Origin: Bacteroidota bacterium
Lineage (GTDB): Bacteria > Bacteroidota > Bacteroidia > 2-12-FULL-35-15
Direction: 5' to 3'
DNA: 64,000 nt
Assembly (NCBI GenBank): GCA_005772895.1
Contig: SXIH01000062.1
Location: forward strand, 120,761 to 184,760
In this document: piece after piece, positions 17,083-27,583 of the stretch
How the letters are laid out: every line of letters starts with the position of its first letter
Numbering within the stretch: the stretch's first letter is position 1
The notes under the pieces: model-generated
The model's database searches: none
What the model saw: the letters and a program-made list of their open reading frames with translations, nothing else
What the model was told of the DNA's origin: nothing
Program-made: the position numbers and the translations under genes

Positions 17083-20000
17083 ATGAAAAAAAAACGCTAC
17101 TTATTTTTTTTAATTTGTTTTTGTTCTTTTGGTCTGAAGGCCCAATGCCCCCAATTCTATGATGGAACAGGGGCTTTGTCATCAGCACCTTATTGGGTTA
17201 GTTGTTCGGGCGGAGCATATACGCTTAATTTAGCTTCACCAACCGTTTTAACAACCTATTCCATTGATTGGGGTGATGGAAGCCCTGTAGATGCAGGCGG
17301 ACCACAACCGGCAAACACCCCAATTGTCCATAACTACACGGCAACTCTAGACACATTTATTGTAACAATAACAACCAATACGGGCGTTGTTTGTGTGCTC
17401 ACAGGGGTTGTTGTAATGGAAGAGCCCGTAAATGCATCTATACAAATTCCAATTGGTGGTGTTACTACAGCTTGCGCGCCTGCAACTTTGCAGTTCATCA
17501 ATTCCAGCACTGACGTTTCACCAACCACAACGTTTATCTGGGATTTTGGAGACGGCTCTCCGCCTTTAACGTTTGATTATACTAATGCCGGGCAAACCAT
17601 TAACCACACATATCTGCAAGGAACCGTTAATTGCCAAACAGCGGTTACTCTCACAGCAGAAAACTATTGCAGTTTTGGAAGCCCAACGCTTGCATCGTTT
17701 AATCCAATTCAGATTTATGATATAGACGATGCAGCAATTACTCCGGATGCAACTTTGAAATGTTTTCCCGACAATACTTTCACACTTACAAACACAACAG
17801 CACGAAATTGTCTGGCGCAGGGAAACATGCAACAGCGCTATGAATATTGGAACTTTGGAGATTATTGGGGACTAGGATACGATTCAATTATTAGTTGGAC
17901 CGCTTGGCCACCAACATTTCCGCACACACTAACTTACCCGGGTGTTGGAAGCTATACAACAATGCTTGTAGACAGTAGCATGTGTGGTCTGGACACTGCA
18001 TTTGTAACAGTAACAATTGTTCCTCCTCCAACAGCGGGAGTTATTGCGCCAGTTGATTCGGGATGCGTTGGTGTTGTTTTTACCTTTAACAATACAAGTT
18101 CTCCGGGATACAGCTATTCCTGGAATTTTGGAGATACTCCCGTATATACTGTATTTCCGTTTGGACCCGTAAATTATACTTATGCTGTTGCGGGAACATA
18201 CACAGTAAGTGTTGTGGCTTTTGTGCCGGGCGCAGGCGCAACTTGCAGAGATACAGCAACAGTTGTTGTGACTGTTTTTCCCAGTCCTATTTCAGCATTT
18301 AATGCATCCGCACTTGTCGGTTGCGATTCGCTTAACGTAACATTTACTGATGCATCCATTTCTGCAATTACGTGGGATTGGGATTTTGGAAACGGAAACG
18401 TTTCTGCCGTTCAAAACCCGCCAATTCAAAATTATGGTATAGGAACATATACTGTTTCCTTAGATGTAACATCTTTAAATGGTTGTCCGAATACAAGTCA
18501 ACAAACAATAAATGTTTATCAAACACCTGTCGCGGCTTATACAACAGGACCAACATGCCAAGGTTCTCCGGTAAACTTTACAGATGCCTCAACAAGTTCA
18601 GTTGGTGATCCATTGACAAATTGGCTTTGGGATTTTGGTGATGGCTCACCAACAAGCAATCTTCAAAACCCTTCTCATATATATGCTACAGCAGGAACGT
18701 ATACAATAATTTTATTTGCAAACACAGCCAACTGCTCCGATTCAACAACAGGAACAATAACCATAAACCCAATTCCAACAGCAGTGTTTTCACTTGCTCC
18801 GGCAAATGGTTGCGGACCACTTAGTGTTGCGTTTACTAACACATCTATTGGTGCAGCAACATACTCCTGGAATTTTGGAAATGGAAACACATCAACAGTA
18901 ACAAACCCGACAGAGGTTTATACAAACCCCGGAAGCACAGATACGACTTATTATGTTTCCTTGTTAGCCACAACAGCATTGGGTTGTGTGGATAGTCTTT
19001 CGGATAGTGTAACCATATTTGGAAAACCACTTGCCTCATTTACATCAAATGCAGTAGCATCCTGTGCACCGGTAATGGTAACTTTTACAAACACATCCAC
19101 GGCAGCAACAACTTATCTGTGGGATTTTGGTGATGGCACAGCAACATCAACAGCAGTGAGCCCAACACACCTTTTCCAAAACACAACATTGTTTATTCAA
19201 AACTATAATGTAATTCTTATTGCAACAAATGCAGGTGGTTGTACCGATACAGCAACAATGATTGTGCAAGCTTATCCCGAACCGATATTTGGTTTTACAA
19301 TGATTCCGGATACCGGCTGTACGGCACTTACAGTAAATTTTCCTTCTGTGCTTGGAGCGGTAATGTATATGTGGGATTTTGGAGATGGGTTTACTTCAAC
19401 CGGAGCAAATCCAACACATATTTTTACAAATGCAACAACACTTCCTGTTACTTACACGGTTCAGTTGATTGCAACAAATGCTTTTACTTGTCAGGACACA
19501 ACCTATGGTGATGTTTTAGTTTATCCTCAACCACAAGCCGCATTTACTTCATCGGTTACACAAGGTTGTCCGGACCTCTCAGTAAATTTTACAAACACAA
19601 GCGTTGGCGGAACATCCTATCAATGGAATTTTGGGGATGGATCTCCAACAGACACAGCAACAAGTCCGACACATATTTTTGTTAATACATCAACAACCGT
19701 TTCCGACACGTTTAATGTTCAATTAGTTACAACCAGTGGTTTTGGTTGTATCGACACAGCAAACACAACCATTATTGTTTATCCGGATGTGATTTCAAAT
19801 TTCACGGCAAACACTCCAATTTGTTCCCCAAGTGCAGCAACATTTAACAACTTAAGCTTAGGAGCAGCAACTTACAATTGGGATTTTGGTGATGGAAATA
19901 CGAGCAACCTTTTTTCTCCAACCAATGCTTACATTAATCCCGGACCGGCATCTATAAACTTCACCATTACTTTAACGGCAACATCTTCTTTCGGATGCGT

Positions 20001-21087
20001 TTCGGTTTTCACACAACCATATACTGTTTATCCTACGCCTGTAGCGACATTTATAGCCACACCTTTGACTCAAACGTATCCGGCCACGACCGTTACCTTT
20101 ACAAACACAACGGTAAATGCAGTGAGCTATACTCATGCTTGGGATTTTGGTGACGGAAATGGTTCAACCGCAATCACGCCAGGAGCTTACGTTTACGGAA
20201 CGTGGGGAATTTACACCGTAACATTAATTGTTACAAATGGTTTTTGCAGTGACACTACAACACAAACAATTACAATAATTCCGCCACCACCTGTTGCAAG
20301 TTTTCTTGGTGTTTTTGCGGGATGCAGACCACTTACAATAAACCCAATTAACACATCTCAATTCGCGTCATCTTATCTCTGGGATTTTGGAGACGGGATA
20401 GGAACATCAACAGCTACCAATCCAACATATACTTATTACAATGCCGGAAATTATACTATCACACTAACAGCAACAGGACCAGGAGGTGTCGCAAGTGTTA
20501 TTGGAATTGACAGCGCAATAGTTTATGATATTCCCGTAGCAGCATTTGCTGCAAGTCCGCTTACCGCCAACGCAACCAGCGACCCAGTAACGTGTCTGAA
20601 TTTAAGCGCTGGTGCGACAAGTTATATTTGGGATTTTGGCGATGGCACAGGGGCAACGGATGTAAATCCGGCACACATATATCAATCACCAGGACAATAT
20701 CAAATTACATTGATTGCAATAAACGGATTTGGTTGTCGCGACACATTTAATTTGCCGAATCAAATAACCGTTGAAGCCGCTACAGAAATAGAAGTGCCGA
20801 ATGCATTTACTCCAAACGAAGCAGGAGGGAATGGTGGAGGATATGATCCTGCAGATTTATCAAACGATGTTTTTCATCCGAATGTAACGGGCGTAAAAAA
20901 ATATCAACTAAGTATTTATAATCGTTGGGGGGAATTAATTTTTGAAAGTCTCGATCCAAAAATTGGTTGGGATGGTTATTACAGAGAAAAGCTTTGTCAG
21001 CAAGATGTATATGTCTGGAAAATAAAAGCAACAAGCAATACGGGTGAGTCAATTGTTAAAACAGGCGATGTTACACTTTTAAGATAA
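17083..21087 (+). CDS. Giant PKD-repeat surface protein with T9SS type B sorting domain
   Basis: A 1334-residue exported protein. After the signal peptide (1-20, ending in LKAQ) come about 14 PKD-type units, each marked by a W(D/N)FG(D/N) core and an ending such as YTVTL. They fold as beta-sandwiches in extracellular adhesins. The last about 95 residues form a type B T9SS domain: VPNAFTPNE, a Gly-rich insertion (about 1245-1262) before NDVFHP, YNRWGELIFES, WDGYYREK and GDVTLLR. It should be secreted by the type IX system and attached to the surface. The PD40 and PorP/SprF genes follow directly, as in SprB/SprF pairs. Confidence 0.9.
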   Translation: MKKKRYLFFLICFCSFGLKAQCPQFYDGTGALSSAPYWVSCSGGAYTLNLASPTVLTTYSIDWGDGSPVDAGGPQPANTPIVHNYTATLDTFIVTITTNTGVVCVLTGVVVMEEPVNASIQIPIGGVTTACAPATLQFINSSTDVSPTTTFIWDFGDGSPPLTFDYTNAGQTINHTYLQGTVNCQTAVTLTAENYCSFGSPTLASFNPIQIYDIDDAAITPDATLKCFPDNTFTLTNTTARNCLAQGNMQQRYEYWNFGDYWGLGYDSIISWTAWPPTFPHTLTYPGVGSYTTMLVDSSMCGLDTAFVTVTIVPPPTAGVIAPVDSGCVGVVFTFNNTSSPGYSYSWNFGDTPVYTVFPFGPVNYTYAVAGTYTVSVVAFVPGAGATCRDTATVVVTVFPSPISAFNASALVGCDSLNVTFTDASISAITWDWDFGNGNVSAVQNPPIQNYGIGTYTVSLDVTSLNGCPNTSQQTINVYQTPVAAYTTGPTCQGSPVNFTDASTSSVGDPLTNWLWDFGDGSPTSNLQNPSHIYATAGTYTIILFANTANCSDSTTGTITINPIPTAVFSLAPANGCGPLSVAFTNTSIGAATYSWNFGNGNTSTVTNPTEVYTNPGSTDTTYYVSLLATTALGCVDSLSDSVTIFGKPLASFTSNAVASCAPVMVTFTNTSTAATTYLWDFGDGTATSTAVSPTHLFQNTTLFIQNYNVILIATNAGGCTDTATMIVQAYPEPIFGFTMIPDTGCTALTVNFPSVLGAVMYMWDFGDGFTSTGANPTHIFTNATTLPVTYTVQLIATNAFTCQDTTYGDVLVYPQPQAAFTSSVTQGCPDLSVNFTNTSVGGTSYQWNFGDGSPTDTATSPTHIFVNTSTTVSDTFNVQLVTTSGFGCIDTANTTIIVYPDVISNFTANTPICSPSAATFNNLSLGAATYNWDFGDGNTSNLFSPTNAYINPGPASINFTITLTATSSFGCVSVFTQPYTVYPTPVATFIATPLTQTYPATTVTFTNTTVNAVSYTHAWDFGDGNGSTAITPGAYVYGTWGIYTVTLIVTNGFCSDTTTQTITIIPPPPVASFLGVFAGCRPLTINPINTSQFASSYLWDFGDGIGTSTATNPTYTYYNAGNYTITLTATGPGGVASVIGIDSAIVYDIPVAAFAASPLTANATSDPVTCLNLSAGATSYIWDFGDGTGATDVNPAHIYQSPGQYQITLIAINGFGCRDTFNLPNQITVEAATEIEVPNAFTPNEAGGNGGGYDPADLSNDVFHPNVTGVKKYQLSIYNRWGELIFESLDPKIGWDGYYREKLCQQDVYVWKIKATSNTGESIVKTGDVTLLR

Positions 21088-21088
21088 A

Positions 21089-22711
21089 ATGAAAACAAAA
21101 AAAGAAATACAATTTTGTTTCTTGGCAACATTATTTATGTTGTTGGTTTTTTCGTTTTCTATTGTTGCAGCACAACCTGTGAAACACGATTTTCAATTTA
21201 AGAAAACGCTAAAAGAGGCAGACGATTTTTTTGAAATAGATGATTATAAAAGTGCAGAAAAATTATACTTAAGCATTTTGCCGAACGACTCATTAAACGA
21301 AAAAATAAATCTGAATATTGCTATTTGTAAATTCAAACAAAAACAATTTCCGGAACAAATTCTTCCGTTTTTGATAAAAGCAGAAAAAAGCAAATTGGCG
21401 CCTGCACAATTTTATTTAGGAAAAGTATATCATTTGTCTTGTCGTTTCGAAGAGGCAATTCTTCATTACAATAATTACAAAATGTTTGATGAAAAAAATC
21501 GTGAATACAATAACGAAGAGGTGAATAGATTTATTGAAATGTCGGTGCGTGCAAAAAATGAAATGCAACAGCCGCACAAAGCATTAATTAAAAATGTTGG
21601 ACCAACGATCAATACAAAATATCAGGAATATGTTCCGCTTATTTCGGCTGACGAAAGTAAATTGTTTTTTACTTCACGCAGACCGGGAAGCACAGGTGGC
21701 GAAACAGATGTGTTGGGAAATTACAATGAAGATGTTTATGTTTCATACAAAGAAAGCAACGGAAGCTGGAGCAAACCCGAAAATATTGGCGGACCGGTGA
21801 ACACAGAAAAACATGATGCCTGTGTCAGTTTGTCGCCCGATGCACAACACATGTTAATTTTTAGAACAAGTGAAGATTTGAGTAGCGGAGATTTATATTC
21901 TACTTATTGGAACGGAAAAAACTGGGGCAATCCTGTGATGCTCGGGAAAGAAATTAATTCGGAATTTAAAGAATTAAGTGCCTGCAACAATAACGACAAC
22001 ACGATGATTATTTTCACATCTGACAGACCGGGTGGATTCGGAGGAAAAGATTTATACAGGATAGTAACTCTTCCAAATGGAAAATGGAGCCAACCACAAA
22101 ATTTAGGTCCAAAAATAAACACAAAGTACGATGAAGATGCACCCTTCTTTTCATCAAACGGGCAGTATTTATATTTTAGTTCTAATGGAATGAACACAAT
22201 GGGTGGATATGATATTTTCAGAGCAGATGCGTATGCTGATATGTCTTTTGCCGAACCACAGAACTTAGGTTATCCAATAAACTCTGTTGGTGATGATATC
22301 TTTTTTGTTATCAGTGCAGATGCGAAGCACGGATATTTTTCATCTTTAAATGAAGAAAAGACCGACCCGAATTATTTGAGCGATGATATTTTTTTAATAG
22401 ACATGCGTTATGGCGAAAACGAAACTTGTGTGAAAAAAGGGTTGTGTGTTTTTGATAAAGACAACAATGCGCCTATTCAAGTTCAGATTTCGGTTTATGA
22501 TGAGGTGACACAAAAGGTGATAGGAATATATAAACCAAACAGCAGCGGGAGTTTTATTTTTACTGTGAATCCATACGATAAATATAAAATTGTAGCAGAG
22601 GCAAAAGGATATGAAACAATTTCGTTGCCATTTGCACCTCTTGTTGAACAAGAAGATTACGAAGTAGAAGTGGATGTACTAACCTTAGAATTTAAAAAAC
22701 TTGATAAGTAA
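21089..22711 (+). CDS. TPR/PD40 propeller protein with C-terminal regulatory-like domain
   Basis: A 540-residue exported protein. A signal peptide (1-29) precedes a TPR-like region (about 35-160). PD40 beta-propeller strands follow, seen as repeated SADESKLFFTSRRPG, IFTSDRPGGFGGKDLYR and LYFSSNGMNTMGGYDIFRA segments. Residues 450-540 resemble a carboxypeptidase-regulatory (CRD) domain. This is the N-terminal architecture of PorE-like proteins, but the OmpA-type peptidoglycan-binding domain is missing. It starts one base after the giant protein stop and overlaps the PorP/SprF gene, so it is part of one operon and probably supports the giant's export or anchoring. Confidence 0.85.
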   Translation: MKTKKEIQFCFLATLFMLLVFSFSIVAAQPVKHDFQFKKTLKEADDFFEIDDYKSAEKLYLSILPNDSLNEKINLNIAICKFKQKQFPEQILPFLIKAEKSKLAPAQFYLGKVYHLSCRFEEAILHYNNYKMFDEKNREYNNEEVNRFIEMSVRAKNEMQQPHKALIKNVGPTINTKYQEYVPLISADESKLFFTSRRPGSTGGETDVLGNYNEDVYVSYKESNGSWSKPENIGGPVNTEKHDACVSLSPDAQHMLIFRTSEDLSSGDLYSTYWNGKNWGNPVMLGKEINSEFKELSACNNNDNTMIIFTSDRPGGFGGKDLYRIVTLPNGKWSQPQNLGPKINTKYDEDAPFFSSNGQYLYFSSNGMNTMGGYDIFRADAYADMSFAEPQNLGYPINSVGDDIFFVISADAKHGYFSSLNEEKTDPNYLSDDIFLIDMRYGENETCVKKGLCVFDKDNNAPIQVQISVYDEVTQKVIGIYKPNSSGSFIFTVNPYDKYKIVAEAKGYETISLPFAPLVEQEDYEVEVDVLTLEFKKLDK

Positions 22712-23693
22712 AATTAAAAATAAAATTCTTTGTCTTTTTTCGATCATAGCATTCAATGCTCTTTCGCAAGATGTGCATTTTACGCAGTTTTATGCGAACC
22801 CGATTTTCTTAAATCCTGCATATACGGGAGCAACGTTTGAGCATCGTTTTGTTGCTAACTACAGAAACCAATGGCCGGGAATTTCAAAAGCATACAGCAC
22901 ATATGCTATTTCATACGACTATAATATGACCGAAATAAATAGCGGTGTTGGAATTCAAATAATGCGCGACAGGGCAGGAACCTCTAATTTAACTACAACG
23001 GGTGTTATGGGTTCGTATGCATATTATTATCAGGTAGAAAAATTTAAAGAGGTAAGAATGGGTTTGCAGCTTTGCTATATTAATAAGTTTTATGATTACG
23101 GAAAACTAACATTTAACGATCAATTATTTACAGGTTCGTCAGTTTCTAACGACATAGAAAACGTTCCAAAAATAAATTACCTCAACATAAATGCAGGGGC
23201 GCTTTATACTACAAGGTTGTTGTGGGCAGGCTTTGCGCTTCACAATATCAATAGACCAAATACAACCTTGGTTGATGGCGACAATCGTTTGCCGATGAAA
23301 TTTTCTGTACATGGTGGATACAAATTTATTATATCTAAAAAAGGAAATTTCTTGGAAAAATATTTTGCTCCTGCAATTAATTATCATCATCAAAATAAAT
23401 TTGATGAATTGGACTTGGGGGCCTATTATTTTTATTCTCCTATAAGTTTTGGTGTTTGGTATCGCGGACTTCCACTCAAACATTATGATGCAGGCTATCC
23501 AAATACGGACGCACTTAGTTTTTTGGTGGGATTAGACATTAAAGACTACGATATGCGGATTGGATTTAGTTATGACGTAACGCTTTCGCGATTGGCGTCC
23601 AGATCTTTTGGTGCCGCAGAACTTTCTATAATTTATGAAATAGCTAAGAAGAGCAAAAGAAAAAGGGTGTATGTAAGTTGCCCTAAATTTTAA
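22701..23693 (+). CDS. PorP/SprF-family type IX secretion membrane protein
   Basis: A 330-residue outer-membrane beta-barrel of the PorP/SprF family. After the signal peptide (ending in ALSQ) come the family hallmarks DVHFTQFYANPIFLNPAYTGA, VANYRNQWPG and MRIGFSYDVTLSRL. SprF-type proteins are needed for secretion and attachment of type B cargo. The start is TTG at 22701, inside the 3' end of the PD40 gene (11-bp overlap); no ATG is available that keeps the signal peptide. The stop overlaps the converging EnvC-like gene by 4 bp. Confidence 0.92.
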   Translation: MISKIKNKILCLFSIIAFNALSQDVHFTQFYANPIFLNPAYTGATFEHRFVANYRNQWPGISKAYSTYAISYDYNMTEINSGVGIQIMRDRAGTSNLTTTGVMGSYAYYYQVEKFKEVRMGLQLCYINKFYDYGKLTFNDQLFTGSSVSNDIENVPKINYLNINAGALYTTRLLWAGFALHNINRPNTTLVDGDNRLPMKFSVHGGYKFIISKKGNFLEKYFAPAINYHHQNKFDELDLGAYYFYSPISFGVWYRGLPLKHYDAGYPNTDALSFLVGLDIKDYDMRIGFSYDVTLSRLASRSFGAAELSIIYEIAKKSKRKRVYVSCPKF

Positions 23694-24946
23694 TTGTTCT
23701 TATATAGCCAATCTTCCGGATTTAATTTTGTTTGTCCTTTCCAAACCTCAAAATGCATCACAGTTTTGTTATCGTCATCGTCCAATAAAACAGAACCAAT
23801 ATTTTGTTTGGTAGTTACTTTATCTCCAACGGCTACGTATACATCTTTCAGGTTAGAGTAAATCGTCAAAAATTCACCATGTCTTAATAGAACAAACTGT
23901 CCGGCACCCGGCATGCTCACAACCGCTTTAACTTCTCCCTCAAAAACAGCACGGGCCAATGCGCCACTATTTGTTGTAATGTCAACACCATTATTATTAA
24001 TGTCAATGTCTTTCATTAATGGATGAGGATGAACACCAAAGCGTTCGCTGATAACACCTTTTGCAACCGGCCAAGGTAATTTACTTTTGTTGTTTGAAAA
24101 CGAATTAGACAACTGTTGCGATTCAGGGGTTAACACCAGCTTTTGCGGTTTCGGTTTATTTTCTTTGGCCGCTTGAGCTTGAGCTTTTTCCAATTCTTTT
24201 TCTATTACTCGCTGAATAGCTTGTTGTAATTTTTGTGCGTCTTTTTTCTTTTTTTCCAGATCTTTTTTGAGTTTGCTTTCTTGTTGTTGAAGCTCAGAAA
24301 ACACTTGTTCTTTCTCCGTTTTTTCAGAAGTTAAATTTTGTTTTTCAGATTCTTCACTGCCCAACAAAACACGTTGATCCGATTTTTTCGCTTCTAATTC
24401 CTGAACTTTTTCGTTCAACTCTTTTTTTGTCTTAACAATTCTTCCTGCCTGCTTGTGTCTGTATTCGCTGTATTGTTGCAAATACTTTAAACGCATATAA
24501 GCCTGCTCAAAATCTGCAGAAGCAAAAACAAACATTAAGCGGCTATACGAATCCTGATTTTTATATGCATAGTAAATCATTTTTGCATACTCTGCTTTTA
24601 GTTTGGTAAGGTCTTTTTGCAAACCATTTATAGAAGCATTGTTTTCTTTAATTTGTTTATTAAGCACAGCAATTTCATTATTGATTGTTGCAATTAACTC
24701 CTCACGTGCGCTGATTTTTTTGTTCAGCATCACAAGTTGATTTAAAGAAAGTTTTTTATTTTTTTTTGTTTCTGCAAGCAATTGATTGGTCGCCTCAATT
24801 TCTTTTTGAAGCTGTTTCTTTTTGTTCTCTAAATCTTTTTTGGTTTGTTTTTGAGAAAAGACTGACCCTGCGCTCAATAGCACGAAACAAAAAAGAAAAA
24901 CAATCGAAAGCGAACTACTTTTTTTCTTTGATCTGTACAGGTTCAT
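23690..24946 (-). CDS. EnvC-like murein hydrolase activator (degenerate LytM/M23)
   Basis: A 418-residue periplasmic protein: signal peptide, a long coiled coil (about 35-260, rich in K, E, Q) and a C-terminal LytM domain (about 291-414). Metal ligands are incomplete. The HxxxD position reads NNNGVDI and the HxH position reads VMHFEVW, while the fold motifs MPGAGQFVLLRHGEFLTIYSNL are kept. This matches EnvC-type activators, which do not cut peptidoglycan but switch on amidases at division. It is the last gene of the long minus-strand run and overlaps the DUF4292 gene by 32 bp. Confidence 0.88.
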   Translation of the reverse strand: MNLYRSKKKSSSLSIVFLFCFVLLSAGSVFSQKQTKKDLENKKKQLQKEIEATNQLLAETKKNKKLSLNQLVMLNKKISAREELIATINNEIAVLNKQIKENNASINGLQKDLTKLKAEYAKMIYYAYKNQDSYSRLMFVFASADFEQAYMRLKYLQQYSEYRHKQAGRIVKTKKELNEKVQELEAKKSDQRVLLGSEESEKQNLTSEKTEKEQVFSELQQQESKLKKDLEKKKKDAQKLQQAIQRVIEKELEKAQAQAAKENKPKPQKLVLTPESQQLSNSFSNNKSKLPWPVAKGVISERFGVHPHPLMKDIDINNNGVDITTNSGALARAVFEGEVKAVVSMPGAGQFVLLRHGEFLTIYSNLKDVYVAVGDKVTTKQNIGSVLLDDDDNKTVMHFEVWKGQTKLNPEDWLYKNN

Positions 24947-25805
24947 AGTTTTCCGGAATCTTAAAAGGGAACGTTTGCTCTTCGTTTAAAACAACTTTAC
25001 TGTATGCCAAGTCTATCTTAACGTTTTTTTGTGCCTTAATAGTATAATTCATCTTCATAGGAAAGAGTTGGGTAGAGTCTTTTTGCTCATATTCGCTATA
25101 TCTGGCATCAAAACTTCTGTCGGGACCAAACTCATAAAACAATATTCTGGCTATTTTAAACGTTTCAGGGATCATGTAAATACTCTGTGCGGGCTCTTTT
25201 AGTTCTTTCCCCTTTTCCATTACCTTGTGAAGCTTTTTCTTGCGAATGGTGCCGAGTGTATACTGACAATTATCGATTCCCGGTTTTATTTTTTCATCCT
25301 CATCATAAAACTCAACACTGTTTCCTATTAAAAGCGATTGCAGCATTTCAAAGTCCAAATCGGTGCTTGCTAGTTTGCTGATGTATGCATAATCACCAAT
25401 AAAAAACTTTCCATTGTCATCACCCAATGGTCGTTTAATAAATTTTACAGAATCTTTTGTAATCAAAACGCGGGCACCCTCTATTCCCAATTTCGACAAT
25501 GACATCCAGATAACACTGTCTCTTCTTATTCGCAATGTTATGGTAAAAGATGCCGATGAGCTATCAATTTCGGCATCGGCTGACAACTTTGCATTGAGGC
25601 GCTCGAACTTAAATTCCTTTTCTTTTAAATTGGAGGTAAGCGTTCTGGCGTTTTTAAAATCCAGAATACAGCGCCCATTATTGAGCGTAATTTTTTGACG
25701 GCTTTTACACGAAGAAAAAATAAGCGAAACAAAAAGGATAGCATAAACAATCCGGAAAAGATGTTTGGTTTTAAAAAAGAAAAATGTGTGAACGAATTTA
25801 TTCAT
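24915..25805 (-). CDS. DUF4292 lipoprotein
   Basis: A 296-residue lipoprotein with a long N-terminal stretch, then a membrane segment ending in the lipobox LIFSSC (Cys33). The body (TITLRIRRDSVIWMSLSKLGIEGARVLITKDSVKFIKR and following) is characteristic of DUF4292, a Bacteroidota family that I recall as having a LolA/LolB-like half-barrel pattern. It probably sits in the outer membrane and may help move lipids or lipoproteins; that is inference. It overlaps both neighbours (8 bp with the TPR gene, 32 bp with the EnvC-like gene), so it is firmly part of this operon. Confidence 0.8.
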   Translation of the reverse strand: MNKFVHTFFFFKTKHLFRIVYAILFVSLIFSSCKSRQKITLNNGRCILDFKNARTLTSNLKEKEFKFERLNAKLSADAEIDSSSASFTITLRIRRDSVIWMSLSKLGIEGARVLITKDSVKFIKRPLGDDNGKFFIGDYAYISKLASTDLDFEMLQSLLIGNSVEFYDEDEKIKPGIDNCQYTLGTIRKKKLHKVMEKGKELKEPAQSIYMIPETFKIARILFYEFGPDRSFDARYSEYEQKDSTQLFPMKMNYTIKAQKNVKIDLAYSKVVLNEEQTFPFKIPENYEPVQIKEKK

Positions 25806-27573
25806 ACAACTTTTTGTCTGCTATTTTTTTGTCCAACAAAGTAGAGTTGCCTCCGTTTTTTTTGGCATCCTTCCAATATTTTATTGCCTCTTCTGTGTCA
25901 CCCAATTGAAATAAAATATCGCCATAATGCTCAAGAAGAGTGCCATTTGTTTTTCCTCCATTATCAATTGCTTTGCCAATCCAAACTTTTGCATCGTCAT
26001 ACTTTTTCATCTGAAACAAAATCCAACCATAGGTGTCTTGATAAGAGCTGATGTTAGGTTGAAGAGCGTTACACCTTTTCGACATTGCTTCTGCCTTTTC
26101 CAAATTTTTATTTCGCAGAGATAAATAGTAGGAATAGTTATTTAGCACACCGGCATTATCCGGATTTAACTCAAGAGACTTGTCATAAGCAGCATCTGAA
26201 GCATCATTGTTTTTTAATTGGTTTTGCGCATCGCCAATCCCAGAATAAAAATCAGCCAAAAAAAGATTGTTATCAAAAACAAACTCTTTTCCTTCTGTCC
26301 ATGAAGCAAGAGCCTCCGTATAGTTTCTTAATTGATAATTTGATGCCCCGTTGTAAAAATAGGGCAATGGTTGATTAGGGAAAAGCTCCATTGCCTCTTT
26401 GCTTTCTTTTAGTAATGCAACAAAATCATTCAGCTCCGATTCAATAAAAAGCAATTGGTTCCATATAGCATACTTTTCTTTATCTAATGCAATTGCTTTC
26501 CTAAATTGAATTCTCGCCAATTCATATTTTTTATCTCGAAATAAAAAGTCACCATAAACAGAAAAAGCCTTTGCTTCATCGGGATGAACCTCAACAATAA
26601 TTTTACACAATTCATCAGCATCAGATTTTAATTCAGGAAAACTTTCGGTGATGTCGTAATACGACAAAAGGATTTTCACTTTCGTGTCTATATCTAGCTG
26701 ATTGCTTTTGAAAGCAAGTTTAATTTCCTGAAAAGCTTTATCGTTTTGTTTTAAGTTCCGATAATAATCAGCAAGCGAAAGGTGTACATAAGCGTTTGTA
26801 GAATCAATTTTAATAAGTTCATTGTACGCTTCAAAAGCTTTTTCATTCATTCCCTTTTCCTGATAAAGCTCTCCTAAAATCCCATAATATTTTGCTTCTT
26901 TTGGAAATGTTTTAATTAATTTTTTTGCTTCGTCAACCGCTTTCTCAAAATTATTATTGACTTTATAAAGTTTTAATTTTTGCATGGAGGACTCTTCGGT
27001 TACACCAATAGCAGCTTCTATTTTGTTATAAGTTTTAATGGCCTCATTCAATTTGTTTAAATAGATGTAAACGTTCGCCAACTCATAATAAAAATCATAG
27101 TTTTCAGGATTGTCTTTAATCAGTCTCTCATAAACAGCAGCTACTTCGTTTAGCAATTTGTTTTCTTTCAAACAACTTGCATACAACAATTGGTACCAAA
27201 CATTTTTTGGATCAATTGCAGCAGCCCTCTTGCTATATAAAAGAGCTTGATTTTTATTGTTCTGAAAAGAATAAATGTTTGCTAACTCATACATAGTAGG
27301 AGCGCTGTTAGGGTCTATTTTCAAGGCTTGAGAAAAAAGCGTTTCAGCCATGTCGTAGTTTCCTAATATGCGCTCTTTGTTCGCATCAATAAAAAGGCGT
27401 TTAAACAAAATAAGGTCTTTGTCAGAAATACTGCCAGTTGCATTTTTGCCGGAATTACTATCAGCACTTGTTTTTGGTGTTTTGCACGCAAAAGAAAAAA
27501 GCAGAATCAACAGAACCGCAAAAGTTTTGTTTTTGAGAAGCAGAGAATATAATTTAGACAGAAGATTTGTCAA
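25798..27573 (-). CDS. TPR-repeat lipoprotein
   Basis: A 591-residue protein with a lipobox (FSFAC, Cys30) and many tetratricopeptide repeats from about 50 to 585, such as AETLFSQALKIDPNSAPTMY, ALLYSKRAAAIDPKN and AFEAYNELIKIDSTNAYVH. TPR arrays bind other proteins, so it is likely a scaffold on the periplasmic face of a membrane. It starts 10 bp after the nucleotidyltransferase stop and overlaps the DUF4292 gene. The conserved position among flippase, DUF4292 and EnvC genes points to envelope assembly; its direct partner is unknown. Confidence 0.88.
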   Translation of the reverse strand: MTNLLSKLYSLLLKNKTFAVLLILLFSFACKTPKTSADSNSGKNATGSISDKDLILFKRLFIDANKERILGNYDMAETLFSQALKIDPNSAPTMYELANIYSFQNNKNQALLYSKRAAAIDPKNVWYQLLYASCLKENKLLNEVAAVYERLIKDNPENYDFYYELANVYIYLNKLNEAIKTYNKIEAAIGVTEESSMQKLKLYKVNNNFEKAVDEAKKLIKTFPKEAKYYGILGELYQEKGMNEKAFEAYNELIKIDSTNAYVHLSLADYYRNLKQNDKAFQEIKLAFKSNQLDIDTKVKILLSYYDITESFPELKSDADELCKIIVEVHPDEAKAFSVYGDFLFRDKKYELARIQFRKAIALDKEKYAIWNQLLFIESELNDFVALLKESKEAMELFPNQPLPYFYNGASNYQLRNYTEALASWTEGKEFVFDNNLFLADFYSGIGDAQNQLKNNDASDAAYDKSLELNPDNAGVLNNYSYYLSLRNKNLEKAEAMSKRCNALQPNISSYQDTYGWILFQMKKYDDAKVWIGKAIDNGGKTNGTLLEHYGDILFQLGDTEEAIKYWKDAKKNGGNSTLLDKKIADKKLYE

Positions 27574-27583
27574 AATATTGTTT

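Noticed and set aside
17083-21087. DNA-level tandem repeats or CRISPR-like pattern in the PKD giant
   Set aside because: The repetition is at protein level (WDFGDG units about 70-100 residues apart) and the DNA units diverge; there are no spacers or palindromic direct repeats.
23690-24946. Active M23 endopeptidase
   Set aside because: Zinc ligands of the LytM domain are replaced (NNNGVD and VMH), so it is called an activator and not an enzyme.
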